A stretch of 64,000 nt of DNA from Nomia melanderi (GCF_051020985.1 NC_135010.1:11964001-12028000), one strand, 5' to 3'. Counted from the stretch's first letter, positions 43,111 through 53,243 are shown. Translations and numbers: made by a program. Notes: generated by a model not told the origin, from the sequence alone.

Positions 43111-43883
43111 GACGCAAGAGGTGGGCTGACGCTGGCGACGCAGCATGCAGAGTAGGAGGATGAGGACGCAGAGGAGGGCGCAGGAATTCCCTCTCCGCTA
43201 CTTTTCCACCCGGGTTTCGCGGCGCATCGTCTACGACACGCGCGCACACGCGTCCCTCGCCCGCCCGTGTGCACATGCACGCGTGTGCTCGCCGTTTTTT
43301 CGTTTTCTCCCCCGCTTTTTCTTCCTTTTCCCCGTTTTTTCAATTCTTTTTGCCCCCTCCCGCTCGCGGGGACCGCACGTGAAACAGAGAGCGACGCGGA
43401 GGGACACGCGGGAGACGGATCGCGCTGCTCGCCTCGCTCGCGCGCGAGCGCGTCGATACACACCCCGGCGCGGGGAGGAATCTTGCGTTTTGCGTGTGCT
43501 GCTCCCAGTGGTCACACCAGTTCGACGCGCGATTGGCTGCACACTTTTGCACGCGTGTGTGTGTGCACGCTGCATGCACGCATGTTGCGTGCGTATTTAT
43601 GCGTGGTTTGATACGCACACGGGTAATACACTGTAGAGTGCACGGACACACTGAGAGATGCTCGCCGCGTGCACACCACGTGCACGCCGAGCCTCGTACA
43701 CGGCCGCTCGCGATGGGACCGAGGAACGGAGGTTTTTTTGCGCGCGTCTCTTTGTCGTCGATGATGTCAGTGTGTTCGGGGATCGATTAATTTAATCGAT
43801 GATTCCATTTTTTCGGGGACCTTTACGAAAATAGCTGCGGGATCTCATTAGCGAATTAACTTCCTTTTTTACTTGCTCGGCAG

Positions 43884-44093
43884 GAGGACGGCCACGATGA
43901 ATTACCGCTCGCGGAGATGCTGAGTCTCCGTGTAATATTTCTTCGACACGTGCGTTCACTGCTAGCGGGTTCCCGCTCGCGCGGGAACCCGCGAGCAACG
44001 CCGGCGAACGCGATTATGCGCACGCAGCGCGCTTTCAGAGAAATCTTGCGTCGACCGGGATCCGTGCACTCGTGGAAGTGTTTCGACACTTGA
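43884..44093 (+). CDS. Candidate exon, very uncertain
   Basis: A good 3' splice site precedes 43,884: a branch-like TTAAC, a pyrimidine run, then TTGCTCGGCAG. From the first base a 69-codon frame stays open to TGA at 44,091. It starts Glu-Asp-Gly-His-Asp-Glu-Leu-Pro-Leu-Ala-Glu-Met. No convincing donor is seen inside and I recognise no domain, so it would be a terminal exon or, more likely, chance. The last 20 bp enter a tandem repeat, which weakens the case. Confidence 0.12.
   Translation, partial: EDGHDELPLAEMLSLRVIFLRHVRSLLAGSRSRGNPRATPANAIMRTQRAFREILRRPGSVHSWKCFDT
43965..43992. other. Perfect 12-bp hairpin
   Basis: GCGGGTTCCCGC, loop TCGC, GCGGGAACCCGC: 12 GC-rich pairs without mismatch around a 4-nt loop. 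No T-run follows, and a bacterial terminator is not expected here. It could be a cruciform, an RNA structure or a relic of a palindromic repeat; a related GCGCGGGAACCCGC occurs near 33,553. Confidence 0.85.
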
Positions 44094-44331
44094 TGTAATT
44101 TAGGGCGAGTTTTCTTGTTTATTGTATCGTCATTGGAAACTTCATTATGGCTACTTTCATATAAGACTGTTTTGATAATTATTGTACTATTATTTTACTG
44201 TTGGAAGTGTTTCGACACTTGATGTAATTTAGGGCGATTTTTCTTGTTTATTGTATCGTTACTGGACTTTACTATGGCTACCTTGATGTAACACCGTTAT
44301 GATAATTATTGTACTATTATTTTACTGTTAC
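44074..44331 (+). repeat. Two-unit tandem repeat, period 129 bp
   Basis: GGAAGTGTTTCGACACTTGA starts both units (44,074 and 44,203). Both end TAATTATTGTACTATTATTT. Each start contains a 6-bp stem AAGTGT/ACACTT around TTCG. Non-coding. Confidence 0.95.
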
Positions 44332-44650
44332 ATTGAATTATTACATTATTTTAGTATTACATTGCACCATCGCCTATCTCATTATTTCACACTATACTAT
44401 TACATTACTATTACATTACACCATCGCATCACACCATTACACCATCGCAATTTCCATCGCAAACACTCAACATCCTCGTCAAAACCACATTAACATTGAC
44501 TACCACTAGAATTCCTACCGTCTCGAATACTAACAGTTCCTTTAACAACAATGACAAATGATATTGAAATTATTAATACTTTAATATATACTTATATAAT
44601 TATATTAATATTCGGAATATTCGAAATAATTTTAAAAATAGTTGATTATT
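44332..44650. repeat. AT-rich low-complexity DNA
   Basis: Recurring ATTACATTA and CACCATCGCA words to about 44,460, then AT-rich sequence. The open frames here are Tyr/Ile/His-rich simple-sequence artefacts. Confidence 0.7.
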
Positions 44651-44654
44651 TCGA

Positions 44655-44727
44655 ATATTCCATGCTTCGAAGACATCAATTGCTAAACAAAAAACTCGAA
44701 ACCAAGACTGGTAGTTCTATCGTTAAA
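44655..44727 (+). mobile_element. Family C right-end fragment
   Basis: CGAATATTCCATGCTTCGAAG, TCAATTGCTAAACAAAA and CTGGTAGTTCTATCGTTAA match the right third of C, with small deletions. Confidence 0.8.
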
Positions 44728-45956
44728 ATCAAGTCCTATCGTAATTGTCCTTCAGCAATTTAGAAGCTCAATCATCAGTAACCGTGTCAACATGTCAAAG
44801 TACTCTACTTCACACGTTCCCAACACTATACCTATCCAAATACTCCGAACACTAGGATAGCCTATATAAACCGACACGCAACAGCGAATCGCAGGAACAA
44901 GTCGTTTCGGTTCTATCGCGTTTCTTCCCTTCTCCGTTTCTCTCGCCCCTTCGCCGTTTCACCCCCTATCCCCTTCCCGCAGCTCATCCTACTTTTCCCT
45001 CCCCTCGAGCGGCTCCGAGAGAGCGCACCCTCTCGCTAACCTACCGTGCACTTTTGTATGTTTAAATTGGGTTGCGTTCTACGCTCGCGCTTCGAGCGTT
45101 AACCGAATCCTTAATTACTATTCTGATTGCGTTCCCGACCAGCGTCCAGATATCCCCCAGCCGCCGCAGCCACCGACGTTCTCCTCTTCTTTTAATATCC
45201 AACCGGGCGATCGGGAATTTTCAGATCGTTTTCGGACACCGCGAGGAGCCCGCCGCTCCCTCGACTTCCGCCCGGCCATCCCCTTTTCACCGATCCCACC
45301 CCGCTGCGCCTCAAGTGGCGGATGATATTAACGCGATGACCGTCACGGTGGTCAGCTCACGAAATGCCCGGAGATAATTGCACCGGGGGAAACTGACGTA
45401 TCAACATATTCGATGGCGCGAGTAACGAAATGATTGTGTGATACTGAACTACGTTGACTGCTAAAAACTGTGTACGTAATACTTACACCTTTGTTACGAA
45501 GATGAATAGGAATTGTTTGCTAGTACAATTGTTACAATATTATTTAGTTATTTATGTCATTGAAAATTATCTATAAATTAATTAAGCAATTGATATACAA
45601 TTTAGCTTCATATATTGAAGGTTTTGTGTGTTTCGAAGAATCTTCGTCTGCAGAGGGTTAAACCGAGTTTGACCGCGGACGTCGTTTGATTAAACGGTGA
45701 AATCTGTCGGACGAACCCGGAGGTTTCGCTCTGCTCCTATTTGCCCGCGACGTCCTTGGCGATTCTCGTTCGACTTAATTAACCCTTTCGCCGGGCGTGT
45801 TTAATACGGTTTTCGGGGGACACGGTGTATACACGTGCTTCCCGCGTTCTTGCTTGGTAAACGGCCGTTTGCTTTGCGCGTGGAATCGTGTTTGTTGGAT
45901 TGATACACAAGTATGTTTTAAAAGCTGCATAGAATTGACGAATTAATCGATTGAAA
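44728..45956. other. Unique stretch
   Basis: 44.9-45.4 kb is GC-richer, and the 101-codon plus frame (45,072-45,377) has no recognisable domain. The end CTGCAGAGGGTTAA at 45,649-45,662 looks like another TTAA-type terminus, without a visible partner. Confidence 0.5.
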
Positions 45957-46188
45957 TTAACCCTTAGGCACTCTAGGTTGTTTTGTAATCTATCAGCAAC
46001 CGCAACTAATTTTTATAGTACACTGAAAATGAGAAATGCTACAACATTCCATCGATCTTTTATTTTCCTTAGCACAAAATTTGGATGTGTGGAAAATAGA
46101 ATAATTTTAACGTAGTTTCTTTGATTCATTAAAACATTTAATATTATAACTGCTGCAATATTGGAGCCTACAGAGTTCAAAGGGTTAA
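45957..46188 (-). mobile_element. Family B MITE, full length, reversed
   Basis: 232 bp, TTAA both sides. CCCTTAGGCACTCTAGG at one end and GAGTTCAAAGGG at the other. The best intact reference for B in the window. Confidence 0.93.
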
Positions 46189-46280
46189 CACTAGAACTAC
46201 CGAGCATTTCATACGATTAATACGCAATTCCTATAAAAACTGTAACAATAGATTACTTTCAGTTTCTTCAGACATTCATT
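46185..46280 (+). mobile_element. Family C left half
   Basis: Shares TTAA with the preceding B. CACTAGAACTACCGAGC to CAGACATTCATTATAG, then breaks off in a short TATAACATTATAG duplication. Confidence 0.9.
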
Positions 46281-46296
46281 ATAGTATAACATTATA

Positions 46297-46448
46297 GTAT
46301 AACATCTCCTCGATACTTTATTTTCCTTCTTAGTGTAACATTTGGATGTGTGGAGAATCTAATAATTTTAGGGTAGTTCCTTTGATTCATTAAAACATTC
46401 AATATTACAACTGGCGCAATATTGAAGCCTACAGAGTTCAAAGGGTTA
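46297..46448 (-). mobile_element. Family B fragment, reversed
   Basis: TTTTCCTTCTTAGTGTAAC to GAGTTCAAAGGGTTAA. The B-C-B order matches 27.5-27.96 kb but the C/B joint is different. Confidence 0.88.
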
Positions 46449-47176
46449 AACGTTTCGATAATCGATTCCTTAGAACATCACGACGAAAGGTCTCAGATTT
46501 TCCCGAGATCCAGCGGGAACCGTCCGAGACAGGTGAAACCGAAGATTTTTCTGCGCCGGCGTTTTTCCCACGGAATTAATGGCGGCCTGTTACAGGGCGT
46601 CGATTACGGTGATTACACGATTTCGGTGGAACCAGTTGCCGGCGAGCTAGTAAATCAAAACGACGGCGACGGGAACGCGCGCGTTGCGTCATCGATCGCG
46701 TGCGATTTTAAGAGATCGACCGACCGCCGGGACGGCGGCGAACGGGGGGGACAGGCGCAAGGGAAGAGGGATGGCGCGGCCGGGCCGGTTACGTCGGGAG
46801 AAATCGGGGAACGCGCGGTTGTGACACGACGCGCGGCGATACGAAAATTACACATCCTGGCACGGGTTTTAGAGTTGTACACCGGCCAAGTTCCGCGTAT
46901 GCGTTTCAAGTAATTACGCGAGCGCGAGGGGCGGCGAGGGGCACCGGCCGATGGAAACATTAAAGCGGATGGCAGAGGCGTTGACCAGGCCCCGAGTAGA
47001 ATGCTCCCGTCACGAGCGGACGACGTGTGCATCGGCAACTTTGTTCGCGCGCGACGCCGCTGAAAGGTGAGAAGTGCCTGGGATCCCGTTCAATTTTGGA
47101 ACGCGAGTCGGTCGCCTGGGATCTCCGGCGATCGAGCCTCGGCTGATGGCTGCGGTGTTTAACCCTCGGAGGTTTA
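46449..47176. other. CpG-rich block
   Basis: CpG-dense, repeat-free. The 163-codon plus frame (46,422-46,913) begins within the B element and overlaps a 127-codon minus frame; no recognisable domain. Not called. Confidence 0.5.
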
Positions 47177-47386
47177 TTAACAGTAGGTTTACGGGCGTTT
47201 ATTGTACACTTCGTTCTATTATTACTAAAAGAATTGATGCTCGTTTATTTAGGTGGAAACTGGAGATTTGATAGGTAATTGAGGTATATGTCAGTGTGAT
47301 CAATCGAAATCGGCATGAACATTTACAAAATAATATTTCTGAAATCCAATATGCGTCAATTACGCGTTCCGTAAACCTAGTATTAA
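47177..47386 (-). mobile_element. Family E TTAA MITE, reversed, full length
   Basis: 210 bp with TTAA on both sides. CAGTAGGTTTACGGGC at one end; TTCCGTAAACCTAGTA at the other, with the subterminal palindrome decayed to GCGTCAATTACGC. No coding capacity. Confidence 0.93.
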
Positions 47387-47391
47387 TTGGG

Positions 47392-47675
47392 ATGTTTCAC
47401 GTTTGACGAGATGATATTTTTTGAAACTATTATTGGGGATGTTTAACGTTTTTCAACGAGATGATATTCTTTGAAACTGTCATTGGAGATGTTTCACGGT
47501 TTTTGACGAGGTAATATTCTTTGAAATTATCGTTGAGGATGTTTAACGTTTTTCGACGAGATGGTATTCTTTCAAACTATCATTGGGGATATTTCACGTT
47601 TGACGAGATGATATACTTTGAATTATCATTGAGGATGTTTCACGTTTGACGAGATGATATTCTTTGAAGCTATCA
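47392..47675 (+). repeat. A-derived minisatellite, about 50-bp units
   Basis: Six to seven units of GGATGTTTCACG-TTTGACGAGATGATATTC-TTTGAAACTATCATTG. The unit is the subterminal segment of family A (compare GACGAGATGATATTCTTTG at 26.39 kb). A part of the MITE has become a tandem repeat. Confidence 0.92.
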
Positions 47676-47735
47676 TCTCGTCAAAAAACGTTGAATATTC
47701 ATAATAAGATACTTCCGAGTGTAAAGGGTTGAGAA
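47634..47735 (-). mobile_element. Palindrome and A end
   Basis: GACGAGATGATA and TATCATCTCGTC face each other across 11 nt, followed by a reversed A terminus (CCGAGTGTAAAGGGTTGA). About 55 bp recur in inverse orientation at 47,890-47,945. Confidence 0.85.
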
Positions 47736-47977
47736 AACTGTTTCACCTGCATGGGAGTTTGATGGTTATAATGACTCTGTATAGTCGATGGGAAATCATG
47801 AGGACATTGAGGAACGAAGTTGTTTTGTTATAATATTTCTCGAATTGATACATTGTACAGAGTATAATATTAAATATCAAATTTTAACTGTTTCTTGACG
47901 AGATGATAGCTTCAAAGAATATCATCTCGTCAAACGTGAAATATACCTAATAAGAAACCTCCCAGTGCAAAAGGTTA
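47736..47977. mobile_element. Rearranged A-related segment
   Basis: GAAAACTGTTTCACCTGCATG follows the first A end and is repeated after the second (CTGTTTCGACTGCATGG at about 47,981). Between lie A interior words (TTTCTCGAATTGATACATTG, TATTAAATATCAAATT) and a palindrome inverted relative to the one at 47.65 kb. The terminus is CAGTGCAAAAGGTTAA. Confidence 0.75.
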
Positions 47978-48039
47978 AGAAAACTGTTTCGACTGCATGG
48001 GAATTCGATGGCTAAAATTTGATATTCAATATTACATTA

Positions 48040-49038
48040 GTAACATTAGTAACTCACATTAGTAACACTAAGTTACAATGTAAATACTAAAACAGCAAAA
48101 GAGTACATTCTTTTTCTCTATTACGTAATCACTCAATGCGCAATTCGACAGGATCTTAGGTTTTCCATACCATACACAATCCTAGCTCAAATGATCAATA
48201 CGCGACGAGTCATTTATTCCACGATCCTGCCACTAGCGATCGCATCTCAACGTGCGACTATCGACTCACTACCATACATCAAGATCTCCATCCCATCGAC
48301 GAACCCTTTGTTCTACGATTATTCTAGCCGCCAGTAGCCTCGACTACTACCGAGGCACTACCGTACATCCGTACGTTCACGATATCCATAACGAAACGAA
48401 AAGCCGCTTGTAAAGCGCGCGATCGGCGGGCATTTCTCGAAATAAATGAAAGGCGACTGCTCGCGCGAAGCCGTCGCGTCGAGAGGACTACGGGCGTCGT
48501 AGAAAGCGAGGAGAGATATTCGATCAATCGAACGTTAACGAGGGGAGTCGTTCGTTCGCTCGATGATACCGCGACGACGTCGTCGTCGTCGTCGTCGTCG
48601 TCGTCCGCGGGACACGCTAATGAAGTAAATCTCGCGTAGAAAGAGCAAGCGAGAGAGAAAGAGGAAAAAAGAAAGAAAGGCGGCCACTCGCGAATGCTAA
48701 TCGGCGGGCAGCGGCGAGCGTTAGCGGATGTACGACGATTGCGCGGCGCCGCGGCCGGGGGAACGAAAGTTCAGCCCGAGTCGATATAACTTCCAGCTCG
48801 CAGCACTTTCATGAAACTATTTAGCCGGCCGGCGAGCCGCGCCATCGACGGCCAGGAAAGTGATTGGATAACTTCGTCGTTAAACGAGGAACACAATTAA
48901 AGTTACAATTAAGATACTAATCGAACCGGCCGCCTCCGCCGCCGCGTCATTCACTGCGACGTGATTTCGAGGAACGATCTATCCGCGCGGTGTCCCTCGG
49001 GAGGACGCTTCCGAACGGTGTCGCGTCGCGAAATCGCT
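48040..49038. other. Unique stretch with a CGT microsatellite
   Basis: 48.35-49.0 kb is CpG-rich, purine-rich in part. The CGT run at 48,579-48,605 is its main feature. No gene recognised. Confidence 0.5.
48579..48605. repeat. (CGT)n microsatellite
   Basis: About nine uninterrupted CGT triplets. Confidence 0.95.
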
Positions 49039-49282
49039 TTAACCCCTTGCCCTACAACAACGAGTGAGACTCGTGGTGAAGATTTTCAGCATGATTCAAC
49101 GAATATATATATATTGCTTAGTTCATTCGAATTCAAAGCAAATATTATTCCTCTGTAATTAATTATGATACTTAGGAAATATAGGCATAACATATGCTTA
49201 GGATTTTTCTCTTTTTCCAATGATTTGTTAATGACGAAGGAGCCGTGTCGATCAGGAAAGAAGTCATAGGCCAAGGGGTTGA
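49039..49282 (+). mobile_element. Family D TTAA MITE, full length
   Basis: 244 bp. Left TTAA then CCCCTTGCCCTACAACA; palindrome ACGAGTGAGACTCGT 17 nt in; right end CATAGGCCAAGGGG with flank TTGA. Interior aligned with 38.93 kb. Confidence 0.93.
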
Positions 49283-49683
49283 GAGGACTATCGACGACAC
49301 CTTCAGGGCACGTTAGAGTCCTGAGTATTTTTGCCATAGAAATAAAAGCCCAAACCGTTACTTCGATAATTCAGTTGTAGTTGCTTCGGCACGTTCTGCC
49401 AGTTTTGTGGATTTACTGTAACTTTTACCTTACATCTGTTCGCCGGAAGTCGAGGCGATCCTTGGTTTTATCACTTGCTATGGTCAGTGATAAGAAAGCT
49501 CGGGACCCTCGCGTGGGTCACCCGGGGGTTGCAATCGGCAACCCCTCCAGGATCACACTGATTAGATACATTGGATTTTTGAATTTTCCTGTAGGAACGT
49601 TAAAGGACTATTGGGAGTTTAATTGGTTTTTATCCAACTTGCGTTTTCAATTTTATTATTCGTTTCTTTAAGTGTATATCTTC
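49283..49683. other. Unique stretch, nothing recognised
   Basis: Mixed composition. One palindromic GGGTTGCAATCGGCAACCC near 49,535 (GGGTTGC/GCAACCC, 5-nt loop). No gene recognised. Confidence 0.5.
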
Positions 49684-49889
49684 TTAACCCTTCGCACTGC
49701 AGATGGTTTTGTAATTTATTAGCAAGTAATTTTTATGGTGTCTCTAGTAAAAATTACAAATGCTATAACATTGTAGTTTCCTTAGTACAAAATTTGGATT
49801 TTTGGAAAATTTAATAACTTTAGGGTAGTTTCTTTGATTCATTCAATTCTTTGGTGCAATATTGGAGCCTACAGAGTTCAAAAGGTTAA
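49684..49889 (-). mobile_element. Family B MITE, reversed
   Basis: 206 bp, TTAA both sides. CCCTTCGCACTGCAGATGG at one end, GAGTTCAAAAGG at the other; small internal deletions relative to 45.96 kb. Confidence 0.92.
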
Positions 49890-50028
49890 GGTCTTACTAT
49901 GATAAAAGTTCTTTGAATTTGTGGAGTCATTCGTCGAGTCGAATAATTTTAGGGTAGTTTCTCTGATTCGTTAAAATATTTAATATTATAACTGGCAATA
50001 TTGGAGCCTACAGAGTGCAAAGGGTTAA
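49886..50028 (-). mobile_element. B2 short element, reversed
   Basis: 143 bp, sharing TTAA with the B copy. It begins GGTCTTACTATGATAAAAG and ends CAGAGTGCAAAGGG. Its presence alone here shows B2 is a unit, not only a product of the 34-kb array. Confidence 0.9.
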
Positions 50029-50554
50029 TAATTGACATAGAAGTATTTTGTTGGTTATCACTTTTGTGATTACCAGGTTGGTTTCGAGATGATTGCTGAA
50101 TAATAATTGACATGTTTGCGTTTTATAACGATTCTGTAAGGATACTAAAGTATCGTGTTCTGCGTTCGTTACGTTTCCACGGTTCCGTGTTTCCACCGTT
50201 TACGGCGAAAACGCGGAAAGACTTGGTCAGAAATTATCGCGGCCGACTTTAGGGGATCAGTTATCGGTAATTACGGTCGTCATCCCGACAGACGTCGGTG
50301 AACGTTTCCGTCCGCTTTTCCGCCACGCCAACTTCTTTCCAGCTGCAACGAGTTGGATTCCATAGACAGTCTCCTTGGATACTTCTCGCTTGTCGAAGCC
50401 GGGACGCAGTAAACATGTGATATCTATCGTTTCTTGCGAGTGGTCTACGAAGATTTTGATTTCATTTATTAATTTATTAGAATACCTGTAATACAGGCCT
50501 AGCGAGATTTTATTGGATCTTTGGAAAGAGGTCTAGATGACTGAGATGTCTTTA
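50029..50554. other. Unique stretch, nothing recognised
   Basis: Mixed composition leading into the 20-bp minisatellite; no coding signal. Confidence 0.5.
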
Positions 50555-50574
50555 GCTGTTATGGGTGTAACACA

Positions 50575-51245
50575 ATCATTTTGATTATGAGGATTGCGAA
50601 GAAATGATGAAGATTACGAAGTAATGGTAAAGATTGCAAAGAAATGGAAAAGATTGCAAAGAAATGATAGAGATTACGCGAAGCAATGGTAAAGATTGTA
50701 CAGAAATGGCAAAGATTTGAAAAGAAGTGGCAAAGATTGTACAGCAATTATAAAGATTACGAAGCAGTGGTAAAGATTGTACAGAAATGGCTAAGCTTGC
50801 GAAGAAATGGCGAAGATTGCAAAGAAATAATAAAGATTACGAAATAATAGTAAAGATTGTACAGAAATGACCAAGCTTGCGAAGAAATCTCAAAGATTGT
50901 ACAGCAATGATAGAGATTACAAAGCAATGGTAACGATAGCGCAGAAGTGGCACAGCTTGCAAAGAAATGGCAAAGATTGTACAGCAATGATAGAGATTAC
51001 AAAGCAATGGTAACGATAGCGCAAAAGTGGCAAAGCTTGCAAAGAAATGGCAAAGATTGTACAGCAGTGATAGAGATTGCAAAGCAATGGTAAAGATTGC
51101 GCAGAAATGGCCAAGCTCGCGAACAAATCGCAAAGATTGCAAACAAATAATAAAGATTACAAAGCAATGGTAAAGATAGCGTAGAAACGGCAAAGATTGT
51201 GGAATACTAAAGAGTACAAAGAAATGATAAAGACTGTAAAGAAAT
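50575..51245 (+). repeat. 20-bp minisatellite with 80-bp higher-order unit
   Basis: About 33 units of the type AAAGATTGCAAAGAAATGGC. From 50,892 four distinct 20-bp variants repeat as a block: exactly 80 bp from 50,892 to 50,972 to 51,052. The long minus-strand frames here (up to 157 codons, Phe/Leu/Cys/His-rich) result from the lack of stops in the repeat. The period is not a multiple of three, so I reject them as genes. Confidence 0.97.
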
Positions 51246-51249
51246 GTCA

Positions 51250-51892
51250 AAATCGTTTCAACAACTCCCAGGATTTTGTAGATCCACCAGAAATCGTTTC
51301 GGCGGCACACAGCTCGAACGGCAGAAAAATCGAAAGGAAGGTAAACCGCGAACGAAATCGATTCAAGCCGAGATCTCTTAATAATCTCCCCACGAGCGGT
51401 GCGAGAAGTTCCCTCTTGTCGAGGAGCGAAACGGTAATTTCATCAAACGGTGAACCGGCCGAGCAAATACCGGCGGGCACAAAGGATACAATTGCTCTCG
51501 ACGGCTCCGTGGGCTGGATTATTAATTATGCTTCCTCTCCCAGAAGTGTGGCTCGCGAGCGTTTCGATTACCATAACGCGCCGGCGGTTAGCGCGCGTGA
51601 AAATTTCATCGATTACGCGCGCGCGGAGACGTAACCCGAGTTTTCGGATTTTCCGGGCGAATTGTTCGCCGACCGGAGAGGAATTTCGCGCGAGTTCCGA
51701 GGAAATCCTCCCGGCGATCCCCTTTAACTTTCATCTTGCCAACCAAAATGTCTGCGTTTATCGACATTTCGGTATTACACTGTTTCCCCATGGCTTCTTC
51801 GTTCCCGCGACTCAACTCAATGGAAAAATCTTTGACAAACAGACGTTTGAGACAATTTTCTACGACATAAGAATTAACTCATTCGAGACGGA
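51250..51892. other. Unique stretch
   Basis: GC-richer in the centre (51.3-51.75 kb). Overlapping plus frames of 145 and 148 codons in different frames, without recognisable domains. Nothing called. Confidence 0.5.
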
Positions 51893-52612
51893 TTAACACG
51901 TTGTGCTCATTCCAAGCAAATCTGATGTTTAAAATATCACTCAGTAATAGTTCAGTAATAATTTATATGGAGAAACACGTAGATTCCTAGGAACAATACA
52001 ATAAAATACAAAATAAACATCCATGAACCTAGTTAACGTTCCAAAAAATTCATTTCACATTTCAACTGTAACTCAAATGTTTGAAACATCACTCAGTAAT
52101 AGCTCAGAAATAATTTCTATAGAAAAACTCGTAGATTCGTAGGAACAATACAATAAAATATAGAATAGACGTCCATAAACCTAGCATTAACGTTTCAAAA
52201 ACTTCATTTCACATTTCAACTGTAACTCAAATGTTTGAAACATCACTCAGTAATAGCTCAGTGATAATTTCTATAGAAAAACACGTGGTTTCCTAGGAAC
52301 TATGCAATAAAAAAAATTCAGTTCACATTTCAACTGGATATCAAATGTTTAAAACATTATTCAGTAATAGTTTAGTAATAATTTCTATAAAGAACCCGTA
52401 GATTCCTAGGGACAATACAATAAAATACAGAATAGACGTCGATGAACCTAGTGAACGTTCCAAAAAATTCATTTCACATTTCAACTGTAACTCAAATGTT
52501 TGAAACATCACTCAGTAATAATTCAGTGATAATTTCTATAAAAAAACACGTGGTTTCCTAGGAACAACGCAATAAAAAAAAATTAATTTCACATTTCAAC
52601 TGTAACTGACAC
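51893..52612 (+). repeat. E-derived array alternating long and short units
   Basis: CATTTCACATTTCAACTG words lie near 52,048, 52,203, 52,317, 52,468 and 52,582, giving spacings of about 155, 114, 151 and 114 bp. Long units end with GGAACAATACAATAAAATA and CCATRAACCTAG, which resemble the right end of family E. Short units lack this tail. A two-unit block of about 267 bp has thus been repeated. Confidence 0.92.
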
Positions 52613-52852
52613 GTTCGAAAGCCGACACGACAGCGATCGATCGATCTCGAGTCGACGGCGTGCCGATCACGAGAAGATTACGATTAATGTTTTCGAAGCT
52701 GAAGGCGAGATTTTCTGTTTTCGTTCGCCGGTTAGCGCGGAGGTTGGCACCGGCTCGTTCGCCAGGTATTTTTAGGGTTTGCAGCGTGAGTCAACGGCGA
52801 CGACGCGCGACGCGTAACGCGTAACGCGTCCCGTTCTCTTTCGCGCGACGCG

Positions 52853-53243
52853 TGTATCTGTGTAAATACCGTCGGCCTTGCACCTTGATTTACTTTCGTC
52901 GTTTTTATCGGACCGCTACGCGCCGCGGCCCACGCGGACCTGACGATAAGCAAGGAAAACGAACCACCTGGCCATCTTCCTGGAACATTCATCCTTTCCG
53001 GACGAAGTCCGAGTTTCGCAGGATTTCGTGGAACTCCTCGTCTCAAACGTGTTATTCGACGGTACAATAAAACGTTAGTTCGCACCTTTGCTTCGGCACT
53101 TTTCACCGTTGGAAACGGAGAATCGTTGGATTCGTACATCTTTTCCTTTGATAACTATTGAAATCCTTTCGCTCGGTGTTACGCGCCCAAAAATGACAGT
53201 AGGACACACCGTCGCTGTCGCGTGGGAAACAAAAGGAGCCTCT
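52853..53243 (-). repeat. 400-bp dispersed unit, copy 1 (permuted)
   Basis: Read on the minus strand it starts AGAGGCTCCTTTTGTTTCCC (53,243 down), passes CTGTCATTTTTGGGCGCG and ends ACAGATAC near 52,853. It matches 62,281-62,690 with few differences, but the AGAGGCTCC segment is first here and last there. A minus frame (52,732-53,139) corresponds to the frame at 62,363-62,665; a 12-bp length difference keeps the frame, but three of the five substitutions I could place in it change the residue. I recognise no protein family. Confidence 0.9.

Larger units (their letters stand above)
41841..44073. other. CpG-rich domain, possible promoter region
   Basis: 42.1-43.75 kb is CpG-dense with long pyrimidine tracts, a (GA)n microsatellite and CACGTG/GTGCAC-rich DNA near 43.6 kb. 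Many frames are open on both strands and all are low-complexity. The frame 42,427-42,834 (+) has a hydrophobic Val/Leu run but begins at TTG with no upstream ATG, so it is not called. Together with the acceptor-like site at 43,883 this could be a gene's 5' region. Confidence 0.45.

Noticed and set aside
44299..44509. Small Tyr/His/Ile-rich frames
   Set aside because: Simple AT-rich ATTACATTA/CACCATCGC repeats read in two frames.
50575..51245. Regularly spaced repeats resembling a CRISPR array
   Set aside because: There are no unique spacers; the whole block is contiguous tandem repeat, and the DNA is eukaryotic.
50559..51310. Several long minus-strand open frames (up to 157 codons)
   Set aside because: They lie in a 20-bp minisatellite lacking stops on that strand; the period is not a multiple of three and the translations are simple-sequence artefacts.
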